Origin: 2-02-FULL-66-14 sp964651335
Lineage (GTDB): Bacteria > Pseudomonadota > Gammaproteobacteria > Burkholderiales > SG8-39
Assembly (NCBI GenBank): GCA_964651335.1
Contig: CAZYVT010000010.1
Coordinates: 25,834-89,833 of the forward strand
Direction of reading: 5' to 3'
Length of the DNA stretch: 64,000 bases
Shown in pieces: positions 19,513 to 27,915 of the stretch. The notes beneath the pieces were generated by a model, which made no database searches, was not told the DNA's origin, and was given only the letters and a program-made list of their open reading frames with translations. Position numbers and translations under genes: made by a program. Within the stretch, counting starts at the first letter, position 1. Each line of letters opens with the position of its first letter.

Positions 19513-21017
19513 GCGAGACGCTCCGCGATGTGGTGGCGCAGCACGTTGCGCGGCAGCGCCGCCATACGTTTCTGGTGGCACCCGAGACCGGGCGCACGCT
19601 CTCGTATGGCGAGCTCGACCGCCAATCGCGCCTGCTTGCACGCTGGCTGCGCGCAGCGGGACTGCGGCGTGGAGACAAGGTAGGCCTGTACCTGCACAAC
19701 AGCTACCAGACCGCGCTGCTGTACCTCGGCGCGATGATCGGTGGCTACGTGATCGCGCCGCTGAACCTGCTTTCGCAGCGCTCGCAGCTCGCGTACGTGC
19801 TCGAGCACTGCGACTGCAAGGTGCTGTTTACCGCGCGCGAATACCAGAAGCAGTTGGGCGAAGCGCTCGCGGAAGTGAAGCGGCCGGTCGAGGTGATCGT
19901 GATCGAACCGGACGCGCCGGAGCTATTCATCGAGCAACGACTGCCGGAGGGCGAGTTTGAACCGATTGCGGCGGACGACCCGGCGCTCCTCATGTACACC
20001 TCGGGCACGACGGGTACGCCCAAGGGCGCGCTCCTCACTCACCGGAACCTGATCGCCGCCGCACGGTGCGTCGCCGCCTGGCACGGACTTGCGCGCGAGG
20101 ACCGGTGCCTGTCGTCGCTACCGCTCTACCACATCAACGGCCAGGTGATCGCGACCGTAGCGCCGTTCGTATCGGGGGGCAGCGTCATTGCGCCGCATCG
20201 CTTCAGCGTCTCGGCCTGGTGGGACGTCGCCGTACGGCACCAGGCAACCTGGATCAATGTCGTGCCGACGATCATCGCTTACCTGCTGAATGCAGCCGAT
20301 TCAACGCGCGAATACCGTTTTCCACGCGTGCGATTCGGACGCTCGGCCTCTGCTCCGCTGCCACCCGAGCAGCACCGCGCCTTCGAACGGAAGTTCGGCA
20401 TCCCGGTGATCGAGGCGATGGGGATGACCGAATCGGCCTCCGTGGTGTTCGCCAACCCGCAGGATCCGGCCAAGCGCAAGTACGGCTCGGTGGGACTTCC
20501 GTGCGGTGTCGAAGCAAAGGTGATCGATCCTGATACCGGCCGTGCGCTGCCGCACGGGGCTCCCGGCGAGATCTTGCTGCGCGGGCCGGGCGTGATGGCC
20601 GCGTACTACAAGTCTCCGGAGCAGACCGCAAAGGAGTTCGACGGAGAAGGGTGGTTGCGCACTGGCGATCTCGGCTACCGCGACACCGATGGCTACTATT
20701 TCATCACCGGCAGGCTGAAGGAGCTGATCATCAAGGGCGGCGAGAACATCGCGCCGCGGGAGATCGACGAAGCGCTGCTCAAGCACCCCGCAGTCCTCGA
20801 AGCCGCGGCAGTGGGCGTTCCCGACTCGAATTACGGTCAGGACATCCGTGCCTGCGTGGTGCTCAAGCCGGGAGTGCACGCGACGGCGGACGAACTGCGC
20901 GAGTTCTGCATCGCCGAACTCGGCCGGTACAAGACTCCAAGGGAGTTCCGCTTCCTGAGCGAGCTTCCCAAGGGCCCCTCGGGAAAGGTGCAGCGGCTCA
21001 GGCTGCTCGAGGCGTGA
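19509..21017 (+). CDS. sauT: AMP-forming acyl-CoA ligase, SauT-like
   Basis: Predicted sulfoacetate-CoA ligase activating sulfoacetate to sulfoacetyl-CoA at the expense of ATP. The 502-residue ANL-superfamily enzyme has the P-loop-like YTSGTTGTPKG (near residue 160), EAMGMTESA, TGDLGYRDTDGYYFITGRLKE and the catalytic Lys493 in GPSGKVQRLR. Start ATG overlaps the sauS stop (ATGA). The last 20 bases overlap the end of the convergent MFS gene. Function is assigned from the operon; as an isolated sequence it could be any carboxylate-CoA ligase. Confidence 0.8.
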   Translation: MSETLRDVVAQHVARQRRHTFLVAPETGRTLSYGELDRQSRLLARWLRAAGLRRGDKVGLYLHNSYQTALLYLGAMIGGYVIAPLNLLSQRSQLAYVLEHCDCKVLFTAREYQKQLGEALAEVKRPVEVIVIEPDAPELFIEQRLPEGEFEPIAADDPALLMYTSGTTGTPKGALLTHRNLIAAARCVAAWHGLAREDRCLSSLPLYHINGQVIATVAPFVSGGSVIAPHRFSVSAWWDVAVRHQATWINVVPTIIAYLLNAADSTREYRFPRVRFGRSASAPLPPEQHRAFERKFGIPVIEAMGMTESASVVFANPQDPAKRKYGSVGLPCGVEAKVIDPDTGRALPHGAPGEILLRGPGVMAAYYKSPEQTAKEFDGEGWLRTGDLGYRDTDGYYFITGRLKELIIKGGENIAPREIDEALLKHPAVLEAAAVGVPDSNYGQDIRACVVLKPGVHATADELREFCIAELGRYKTPREFRFLSELPKGPSGKVQRLRLLEA

Positions 21018-22236
21018 GTAACCGCCCGGCGCGCGCGAGCAGCCAGGCGACGATCGCCAGGTTGAGCAGATTCCATCCGATCCCGTTGATGAATGCGGCC
21101 TTGTAGGACCCCGTGAGATCGAAGATCGCGCCCGACATCCAGCCGCCGAGCGCCATTCCGAACAGCGTCGCCATCAGCACCGTACCCACGCGCGCGCCGG
21201 CCTCGCGGGGCGAGAAGTACTCGCGCACGATGATGGCGTAGGAGGGCACGATGCCGCCCTGAAAGAGGCCGAAGAGCGCAGAGACCACGTAAAGCGTCAC
21301 CAGTTGGTCGGACGGCAGGAAGAACATCAGCGCGAGCCCCTGCAGGCCCGAGCCGAGAAGCAGCGTCCGGAGACCGCCGATGCGGTCGCAGATCCAGCCC
21401 GAAGCGAGCCGGCTCACGATGCCGAAGCCGAGCATCAGCGAAAGCATTTCCGCGCCGCGCGCCGCGCCATAGCCGAGGTCGCTGCAGTAGGCGACGATAT
21501 GAACCTGCGGCATCGACATCGCAACGCAACAGGCAAGCCCCGCAATCCAGAGCAGATTTTGCAGCGCAGTCGGCGAAAGGCCGAGCGGACGCGACGACCA
21601 CGTCCCGGCGCCGGCAGCGCCCGGTGCCGCGGAGAGCGCGGGAGGCCGCCTCCTCAGCGCAAGCGCGACCGGGACCATCACCGCGACGCAGAACAATCCG
21701 ACTCCGACGTACGTCTGTCGCCATCCCACGGTGTCGAAAAAATGCTGAACCACCGGCGGCCAGATGGCCCCGGCGAGGTAGTTTCCGCTGGCACAGATTG
21801 CGACCGCGATTCCGCGCCGTCGGGTAAACCAGAGCGAGGTATCGGCAACCAGCGGCACAAACGTGGCCGAGCTGCCGAGAAATCCGATCAGCACGCCGTG
21901 CGCGAGCGCGAACTGCCAGAGGCTCCCGGCGGACCCCGCGGCGATGAATCCCAGCCCGAGCGCGACGCCGCCGCCGAGAACCGGGACCATCGCGCCGAAT
22001 CGATCCGAGAGCCTGCCCATCAGAATGCCGCCGAACGCGAACCCGACCATGGTCAGGGTATAGGGAAGGGAAGCGTCGGAGCGCGATACTGCGAACTCCG
22101 CCTGCACCGGAGGCAGCGCAACGGTGACGACGTACATTCCGGAGCCGCCGATGGTCATCAGCAGCAGCGACGCCGCAAGGCGCGCCCATGCGTAACCCGA
22201 CTCCGCTGCTCCCGGCCTGTCCTTATTGCTTTCCAC
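20998..22236 (-). CDS. MFS permease (possible SauU-like or dicarboxylate transporter)
   Basis: A 412-residue major facilitator with 12 predicted helices; GILMGRLSDRFG is the loop 2-3 signature and SRLASGWICDRIGG its second-half repeat. It lies at the end of a minus-strand run headed by MmgE/PrpD, CoA-transferase and GntR genes (26-base gap to gntR), so it may import the substrate of that pathway. Alternatively it may be the counterpart of the SauU permease of known sulfoacetate clusters, since it is convergent with and overlaps sauT by 20 bases. The sequence alone does not decide between these. Confidence 0.85.
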   Translation of the reverse strand: MESNKDRPGAAESGYAWARLAASLLLMTIGGSGMYVVTVALPPVQAEFAVSRSDASLPYTLTMVGFAFGGILMGRLSDRFGAMVPVLGGGVALGLGFIAAGSAGSLWQFALAHGVLIGFLGSSATFVPLVADTSLWFTRRRGIAVAICASGNYLAGAIWPPVVQHFFDTVGWRQTYVGVGLFCVAVMVPVALALRRRPPALSAAPGAAGAGTWSSRPLGLSPTALQNLLWIAGLACCVAMSMPQVHIVAYCSDLGYGAARGAEMLSLMLGFGIVSRLASGWICDRIGGLRTLLLGSGLQGLALMFFLPSDQLVTLYVVSALFGLFQGGIVPSYAIIVREYFSPREAGARVGTVLMATLFGMALGGWMSGAIFDLTGSYKAAFINGIGWNLLNLAIVAWLLARAGRLLTPRAA

Positions 22237-22262
22237 TGATGCGAGTTGGATGGTGAATGCGG

Positions 22263-22982
22263 CTAATCGCGCTTGAAGCGCATCTCGTAGGCGAATTCCG
22301 CCCCTGCGTGCAGCGAGTCGGACATCTCAAGCAGGCGCTCGTTCGCATCGTAGTAATAGCGCCGTACCCGCAAACCGCAGGTTCCGGGCCTCGATCCGAG
22401 CCGCTTCGCATGGCGCTCCGGAAGCGGGACCGCCTCGATTTTCTGTCCGATCCACGCAATGCGGACGCCCAGCTCCCTTTCTACGAGCGGATAGATTACA
22501 GCGCCGATTGTCGGGATCCGTTTCTCGACACCGGCGAGCGCATGGTTCAGGTAGACCGTGACAAGACATAGAGGACATTTCCCGTCCGGTCGTCGGCGGA
22601 TGCCGTCGAGTCTGATCCATTCCTGGCCGCGTCTGCCGCCCAGCAGCGCGGCTGCCTCGGCATCGGCCTTGATACGCGATCTGTGTTCGATCACGAGCCG
22701 GATATCCGAAGCGTACCGAAACAGGTCGGCTGCCGAGCTGACCGGCAGGCTGAATGCAGTGCGTGCCCGCGCCGCGGCCACGGTCGTCCCCGCCCGCCGC
22801 CGCCGCGTGACAAGCCCTGCGTCGCGCAGTTGGCGCAACGCCTCGCGCGCCGTGTAACGACTGACCCGATACCTTTTGCACAGCTCCACCTCGGTCGGCA
22901 GCGAGTCGCCGATCGAGAGCTTGCCGGAAGTAATGCGCCCGGCGAGCGCTTTCGCGATCCGTTCGTAGCGGTGCTGCTTCAC
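22263..22982 (-). CDS. GntR-family regulator (HutC/UTRA subfamily)
   Basis: A 239-residue regulator with an N-terminal winged helix (ITSGKLSIGDSLPTEVELCK, then YRVSRYTAREALRQLRDAGLV, about residues 17-57) and a UTRA effector domain ending RVRRYYYDANERLLEMSDSL. It is co-oriented with, and only 18 bases downstream of, the CoA-transferase gene and 26 bases upstream of the MFS gene, so it probably controls this operon and the divergent MaoC genes. A palindrome at 25747 is a possible target, though its shape is more typical of FadR-type than HutC-type GntR proteins. Confidence 0.9.
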   Translation of the reverse strand: MKQHRYERIAKALAGRITSGKLSIGDSLPTEVELCKRYRVSRYTAREALRQLRDAGLVTRRRRAGTTVAAARARTAFSLPVSSAADLFRYASDIRLVIEHRSRIKADAEAAALLGGRRGQEWIRLDGIRRRPDGKCPLCLVTVYLNHALAGVEKRIPTIGAVIYPLVERELGVRIAWIGQKIEAVPLPERHAKRLGSRPGTCGLRVRRYYYDANERLLEMSDSLHAGAEFAYEMRFKRD

Positions 22983-23000
22983 CGCGCACCAACTCCCGGA

Positions 23001-24215
23001 TCAGCCCACAACCCCATCGGCGCGAAGCGCTGCGATGCGGGCGATGTCGTAACCCAGCAGGCGCAAAAGCGCATCGGTATCGGCGCCCAGCGCCGGTGCC
23101 GCGCGCCTGGGCAGTTCGGCGTCGGCGCAGCGAATCGGATTCGCGATCAGGCGGGCCTTGCGGCCGTCGTCGTACGCGAAATCGAGGATTCCCCGGCGTT
23201 CCGAAACGAACGGGTTGTCGAGCGCCTGAGCGAGATCGTTGACCGGCGCGACCGGGACCTTGCCCGCGAGCTTTTTCAGCCATGCCGACGTTGGTTCACG
23301 CAGGAATTCGCGATCGAGCAGGTCGGAAATTTCGCCGCGGCGCTCAAGCCGCGCGGCGAACGTCGCGTAACGCCGGTCGCTCGTCCATTCGGGATGCCCG
23401 AGCGCGGCAGCCAGCAGTCCCCAGAACTTCTCCTTGTTGCACATCACGAAGATCCAGCCGTCTTTGGTGCGAAAGAGCTGGCTCGGCACCAGCGACGGAT
23501 GTGCGGAGTGCTTCTCGCGCTGCAGTACCGCGCCGGCGTTCAGGTACCAGGTGCCCGGATAGTTGAGATTGAAGAGCGCGAGGTCGAAAAGGCTCGTGTC
23601 GAGGTCGCGCCCCCGGCCGGTGGCGCGCGCGCTCGTAATGCCGGCCAGAAGCGCGAACGCGGCGACCAGACCGGTCATCAGATCGACGACCGAGAGGCCG
23701 TAGCGCGCCGGCGGTCCGTCCGGCTCTCCGGTCAACGTCATGTGCCCCGCTTCGGCCTGCATCAGGTAATCGTAGCCGGGCCAGGAAGCGCGCGACCCGC
23801 GGCGCCCATAGGCGGAGAGGTGTACGCAGACGATCCGGGGATTGACCTCGCGAAGCGTCTCGTACGTCAAGCCAAGCTTGTCAGGGAGGTCGCCACGCAG
23901 ATTGTTCAGCACGCCGTCCGCGGTGCGCGCCAGATCGCGGAACACCGAGATCCCCTCCGGATGCTGCAGATCCAGCGCGATCGAGCGCTTGTTGCGGTTG
24001 AACGTCTGGAAGAACTGGCTGTCTTGCGGGCCGAAGTAGTGGGGCCCGACCTCCCGGCCGATGTCGCCCCGCTCTCGCAAGTTTTCCACCTTGATGACCT
24101 CGGCGCCGAGGTCGGCGAAATAGACCGTACCGGCGGGGCCTGCGCCGTAGTGCTCGACCGCGAGGATCCGGATCCCCTCAAGAGGCAGGCGGCCGGACCC
24201 TGCTTCCCGGGTCAT
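23001..24215 (-). CDS. Class III (CaiB/BaiF) CoA-transferase
   Basis: A 404-residue family III CoA-transferase that moves CoA between two carboxylic acids. The N-terminus LEGIRILAVEHYGAGPAGT, ADLGAEVIKVEN, and Asp178 in SVVDLMTG (the position of the acyl-anhydride forming aspartate in this family) all match. ATG at 24215 begins eight bases after the MmgE/PrpD stop, so the pair is co-transcribed. Its partner is likely the acid made or used by MmgE/PrpD, with downstream steps by the divergent MaoC hydratase and acyl-CoA dehydrogenase. Confidence 0.92.
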   Translation of the reverse strand: MTREAGSGRLPLEGIRILAVEHYGAGPAGTVYFADLGAEVIKVENLRERGDIGREVGPHYFGPQDSQFFQTFNRNKRSIALDLQHPEGISVFRDLARTADGVLNNLRGDLPDKLGLTYETLREVNPRIVCVHLSAYGRRGSRASWPGYDYLMQAEAGHMTLTGEPDGPPARYGLSVVDLMTGLVAAFALLAGITSARATGRGRDLDTSLFDLALFNLNYPGTWYLNAGAVLQREKHSAHPSLVPSQLFRTKDGWIFVMCNKEKFWGLLAAALGHPEWTSDRRYATFAARLERRGEISDLLDREFLREPTSAWLKKLAGKVPVAPVNDLAQALDNPFVSERRGILDFAYDDGRKARLIANPIRCADAELPRRAAPALGADTDALLRLLGYDIARIAALRADGVVG

Positions 24216-24223
24216 GTCCGCGC

Positions 24224-25642
24224 TCAGCGCCCGGCGAGCGTCTCGGCGAAGCCGAGTGCGCTCGACGCCGCGTCGAGCTTGAGAACGGCATCCCTGATCT
24301 CCGCCGCGCGCTGCTCGGGCACGGCGCCGGCCGCGTTCTGCATGAACTTCGTTTCGATCTCCGCGTCCGTGAGCGGCCGGTCGGCGCTGCCGCGGTGGAT
24401 CTGCTCGCGTTGGCGAAGTTGCCGTCCGTCCTTCATGTGGACGATCACCTCGCCGGAGTAGTGTGCCGGGAACCCCGAGCGCGGATCGATTTCGTAGTCC
24501 ACTTTCGCAGCGAGCGCGAGGATCGTGGAATCGCGCAGTGCTTCTTCTTCGAGCTCCGCCAGGCCGAACGCGCCGCGCGCCAGGCTTGCCGCGATCGCGT
24601 ACGGCACACTGAACTTCGCGTCGTAGTCGTTCGCGGGCCTGCGCTTGTTTTCGGCCGGTTCGCACACGGCCTGCACCACTTCCCGCGGCACGAGCGCGGT
24701 GATGCGGCTGACGGCGCCGGGCTTGACACCCTGGCGCCGCAGTTCGATCGCCGCGTCCGCAAAGGCGTGTACGAAATAGCATGCCGGAAACGGTTTCACC
24801 GCGACGTTCATGGTCTCCCACGTTTCGCCCAGATCCGAAGTCGCACGCGAATAGTCGCAGTCCTTCGCGAGCGGGCCCAGATGGCTCGCATAGAGACCGA
24901 AGCGGCCCTCGTACGCCGCCCGCGGCGCGACAAAGCCGTGTCGGGCCATCGACGCCGCGACGATGCCGCATACGCCTGCCCAGCCCGGATGAAAGCGTTT
25001 GGTCCACGCTCCGTCTTCGAGGAACTGGAGATTTCCCGAGGCGACCGAAAGGGCCACGCCCTGGGCATGCGCAAGCTGCGCGGGGCTGAGCCGGTAGAGC
25101 CGTCCTGCGGCGAGGGCGCAGGCAAATGCTCCAATGAGCCCGGTCGGATGAAAACCGACCTGGTGAAAGCCGCCCTTCGCCACCGCAGCAAGCCGGGCGC
25201 CCGCTTCCAGCGCCACGACGTAGGCGGAAAGCAAATCGCAGCCCGAAGCGCCCAGCCGTGCGGCAACGCCGAGCGCGGTCGGAAACGCGCTCACGGTCAG
25301 GTGCACAATGCCTTCGCTGTGCGTGTCATCGTAGTCGAGCCCATGTGCCAGCAACCCGTTCGCGAGCACCGCGTCGCGAAGCGGCAGTCGCACTCCATGC
25401 CCAATGACCACGCTGTCTCCAGCGCCGGCGAGCTCGGCAATGGCGTCGACCGAACGGCGGGCGAATTCAAAGCGCTTCGCGGCAAGCGCGCAGCCGACGG
25501 CGTCGAGGATCAGGAACTTCGCGCGCTCGCGTACCGCCCGTGGAATCGCGCTCCACCGCAACGTGGCGGCGAAATCGCCGAGCCGTTCGGAAATCGCGGG
25601 CGCTGCCGGTACGCCGGGGAGATTTTCCGGGACCGCAGCCAC
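24224..25642 (-). CDS. MmgE/PrpD family protein
   Basis: A 472-residue member of the family that includes 2-methylcitrate dehydratase and cis-aconitate decarboxylase, enzymes acting on tricarboxylic-like acids. HGLDYDDTHSEGIVHLTVSAFPTAL, KGGFHQVGFHPTGLIG and PFPACYFVHAFADAA are the conserved blocks lining the active site. GTG at 25642 is the start. It leads a four-gene minus-strand run. Which of the family's reactions it performs is unknown; the CoA-transferase, MaoC and acyl-CoA dehydrogenase neighbours point to a branched di- or tricarboxylic acid rather than propionate metabolism. Confidence 0.9.
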   Translation of the reverse strand: MAAVPENLPGVPAAPAISERLGDFAATLRWSAIPRAVRERAKFLILDAVGCALAAKRFEFARRSVDAIAELAGAGDSVVIGHGVRLPLRDAVLANGLLAHGLDYDDTHSEGIVHLTVSAFPTALGVAARLGASGCDLLSAYVVALEAGARLAAVAKGGFHQVGFHPTGLIGAFACALAAGRLYRLSPAQLAHAQGVALSVASGNLQFLEDGAWTKRFHPGWAGVCGIVAASMARHGFVAPRAAYEGRFGLYASHLGPLAKDCDYSRATSDLGETWETMNVAVKPFPACYFVHAFADAAIELRRQGVKPGAVSRITALVPREVVQAVCEPAENKRRPANDYDAKFSVPYAIAASLARGAFGLAELEEEALRDSTILALAAKVDYEIDPRSGFPAHYSGEVIVHMKDGRQLRQREQIHRGSADRPLTDAEIETKFMQNAAGAVPEQRAAEIRDAVLKLDAASSALGFAETLAGR

Positions 25643-25746
25643 GCTCAGGCGAATCCTGCGCCGGAATCGGGCGCGGCAAGGCGGCAGAGCAGGGTCTTGC
25701 GAAGCATCGGCGGTCCTCCACCAGTCCAGCGCAAATTGTTCTACAA

Positions 25747-25758
25747 TTGTCCGGACAA
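25747..25758. promoter_or_regulatory. Perfect 12-bp palindrome between divergent operons, candidate GntR operator
   Basis: TTGTCCGGACAA is a perfect palindrome in the 136-base gap between the MmgE/PrpD start (25642) and the MaoC start (25779). TTGT-N-ACAA cores are known for GntR-family regulators, especially the FadR branch, and a GntR gene sits in the left-hand operon. It could control both directions. Confidence 0.55.
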
Positions 25759-25778
25759 ATCAAGAAATCGCGAGCAAC

Positions 25779-26297
25779 GTGGCGGGCGAATCGGTGCAGG
25801 TCGGGGACAAGCGCTACCGCGAGCGCTTCGGCCGGTATTTCGAGGACTTCACGGTCGGCGACGTCTACGAGCATCGCCCGGGGCGCACGATCACCGAGGC
25901 CGACAATACCTGGTTCGCGCTTCTCACCATGAACACCCATCCGATCCACTTCGACGCCGAGTACGCACGGCACACGGAATTCGGCCGGCCGCTCGTCGTG
26001 AGTACCCTGACCCTGTCGATCCCGGTCGGCATGAGCGTCTCGGACACCAGTCAGAAGGCGATCGCCAATCTTGGCTGGCGCGAGATCAAGCTGCCGCGGC
26101 CGGTCTTCGCGGGCGATACGCTGTACGCCGAATCGGCGGTGCTCGAAAAGCGCGAGTCGAAGTCCCGCCCCGGCCAGGGCATCGTCACCATCAGGACGAC
26201 CGGCCGCAATCAGCGTGGCGAGATCGTGTGCGAGTTCGAACGCACCATGCTCGTCATGAATCGCGGCAACACGCTGGAAGAACGCGCCGGCTACTGA
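25779..26297 (+). CDS. MaoC-like enoyl-CoA hydratase
   Basis: A 172-residue hot-dog-fold hydratase. FEDFTVGDVYEHRPGRTITEADNTWFALLTMNTHPIHFD is the MaoC block with the catalytic Asp and His (ADN...NTHPIHFD). The length and this block resemble mesaconyl-CoA or itaconyl-CoA hydratase-type proteins, which would fit a branched C5 dicarboxylate pathway, but this is inference. The start is uncertain: GTG at 25779 or 25794, both with poor ribosome-binding sites. The acyl-CoA dehydrogenase follows after 12 bases. Confidence 0.85.
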   Translation: MAGESVQVGDKRYRERFGRYFEDFTVGDVYEHRPGRTITEADNTWFALLTMNTHPIHFDAEYARHTEFGRPLVVSTLTLSIPVGMSVSDTSQKAIANLGWREIKLPRPVFAGDTLYAESAVLEKRESKSRPGQGIVTIRTTGRNQRGEIVCEFERTMLVMNRGNTLEERAGY

Positions 26298-26309
26298 AAA
26301 GGGTCAGCC

Positions 26310-27488
26310 ATGAACGCACCGCAGCGCCGGTTTCAGGTCGGGCCGCAATCCGAAGAGGCGAAGCAGATTCTGGACGCGATCGACAGTTGGTTGAAGCGCC
26401 ACGTGCAGCCCCACGTGGCCCGGCTGGAGCACGCAGACCTCTACCCGACCGAGATGGCCGAGCAGATGAGGGAGCTCGGCCTGTTCGGTGCGACCATCGG
26501 TCCGGAATACGGCGGCCTAGGGCTGTCGGCCGAACTCTATGCGCGGATCGTGACCCGCATCTCCGAGGTGTGGATGTCGCTCACCGGCATCTTCAATTCT
26601 CACCTGATGATGGCGTTGATGGTCGAGCGCTATGCAGGCGCGGAACTCAAGACCCGGTTCCTTCCGCGCTTCGCAAGCGGCGAGCTGCGCGGCGGACTCG
26701 CGCTCACGGAGCCGAATGCCGGCACCGACCTGCAAGCCATCCGGACGCGCGCTCGCCGCGAAGGCGATCAATACGTGCTCAACGGCACGAAGACATGGAT
26801 CTCGAACGGCATCCACGGCTCCTGCTTCGCGGTCCTGACGAAGACGGATCCCGATGCGGAGCCGCGCCACAAGGGCATGAGCATGTTCCTGTGCGAAAAA
26901 GGCGAGGGGTTTTCGGTCAGCCGGAAGCTGGAAAAGATCGGCTACAAGGGGATCGACTCCGCCGAGCTTGTGTTCCAGGACTATCGCGTGCCGGCGGCGA
27001 ACCTGATCGGCGGCGAGGAAGGCCGCGGCTTTCATCACGCCGTGGGGGGGCTGGAGCTGGGCCGCATCAACGTCGCCGCGCGCGGCGTCGGCATTGCGGC
27101 AGCCGCGCTCGCGGAAGCGGTGAAGTACTCGCAGCAGCGCCACACTTTCGGCAAGCCGATCTGCGAGCACCAGGCAATCCAGTTGAAGCTCGGCGAGATG
27201 GCCACGCGCGTCGAAGCGGCGCGACTGCTGGTGCGCAACGCGGCGGAAATCTACGACCGCGGCGAGCGCTGCGACATGGAGGCGGGAATGGCAAAGTATT
27301 TCGCGACCGAAGCGGCGTTCGAGAATGCCCATGAAGCGATGCGCATTCACGGCGGCTATGGATACTCGACGGAGTTTCCGGTCGAGCGCCTGTACCGCGA
27401 TGCGCCGCTGCTCTGCATCGGCGAAGGCACGAACGAGATGCAGCGCATCATCATCGCGAAGCAGCTCATCCAGCGTAACCGCATCTGA
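26310..27488 (+). CDS. Acyl-CoA dehydrogenase
   Basis: A 392-residue FAD-dependent dehydrogenase introducing an alpha-beta double bond into an acyl-CoA, passing electrons to ETF. FAD/substrate motif LALTEPNAGTDLQAI, the middle-domain GTKTWISNG and the catalytic base Glu372 in CIGEGTNEMQR are present. It forms an operon with the MaoC hydratase and is divergent from the CoA-transferase and MmgE/PrpD genes. Chain-length or branching specificity cannot be told; glutaryl-type or methylsuccinyl-type substrates are possible. Confidence 0.93.
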   Translation: MNAPQRRFQVGPQSEEAKQILDAIDSWLKRHVQPHVARLEHADLYPTEMAEQMRELGLFGATIGPEYGGLGLSAELYARIVTRISEVWMSLTGIFNSHLMMALMVERYAGAELKTRFLPRFASGELRGGLALTEPNAGTDLQAIRTRARREGDQYVLNGTKTWISNGIHGSCFAVLTKTDPDAEPRHKGMSMFLCEKGEGFSVSRKLEKIGYKGIDSAELVFQDYRVPAANLIGGEEGRGFHHAVGGLELGRINVAARGVGIAAAALAEAVKYSQQRHTFGKPICEHQAIQLKLGEMATRVEAARLLVRNAAEIYDRGERCDMEAGMAKYFATEAAFENAHEAMRIHGGYGYSTEFPVERLYRDAPLLCIGEGTNEMQRIIIAKQLIQRNRI

Positions 27489-27528
27489 GCGAACGCGGTC
27501 CCGCAACCGCCTGCGGTCCGCTGGAACG

Positions 27529-27867
27529 TCACCTCAGCACCAGCGCCGACAGCAGCCAGGAGATCAGGCTGTAGACCATGGCGCCCAGGACGCCGGCCCA
27601 GAAGCCTGCGACGACGAAGCCCTGAATGAACGATCCGACGAACCAGAACAGCAGACCGTTGATCACGAAGATGAACAGGCCCAGCGTCAGGATTGTGACT
27701 GGCAATGTCAGAAGCACGAGGACCGGCCGGATGACCGCGTTCACCAGTCCGAGGATCAGCGCTGCCACGAGCGCGGTGGTGAAGTCCGCGACGCTGATTG
27801 ATGGCATCAGGTACGCCACCGCGATCAGCGAGGCGGCGTTGATGAGCCAGACGAGCAGAAGCCTCAC
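27529..27867 (-). CDS. Phage-holin superfamily IV membrane protein
   Basis: A 112-residue protein with four closely spaced hydrophobic helices (for example NAASLIAVAYLMP, ALVAALILGLVNAVIRP, LTLGLFIFVINGLLFWFVG), the pattern of PF04020 proteins annotated as four-TM phage holin superfamily IV. These are widespread chromosomal inner-membrane proteins with no proven holin role. It is followed by no phage genes here. Confidence 0.85.
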   Translation of the reverse strand: MRLLLVWLINAASLIAVAYLMPSISVADFTTALVAALILGLVNAVIRPVLVLLTLPVTILTLGLFIFVINGLLFWFVGSFIQGFVVAGFWAGVLGAMVYSLISWLLSALVLR

Positions 27868-27915
27868 CGGATCTCCCTCAATCCAAGAGCGCGATTATCG
27901 TGCCCTTCATCGCCG

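Noticed and set aside
24395..27334. A 979-codon plus-strand open frame crossing MmgE/PrpD, MaoC and acyl-CoA dehydrogenase
   Set aside because: It runs through three well-recognised genes in wrong frames, has low-complexity Arg/Ala/Gly composition and no family signature.
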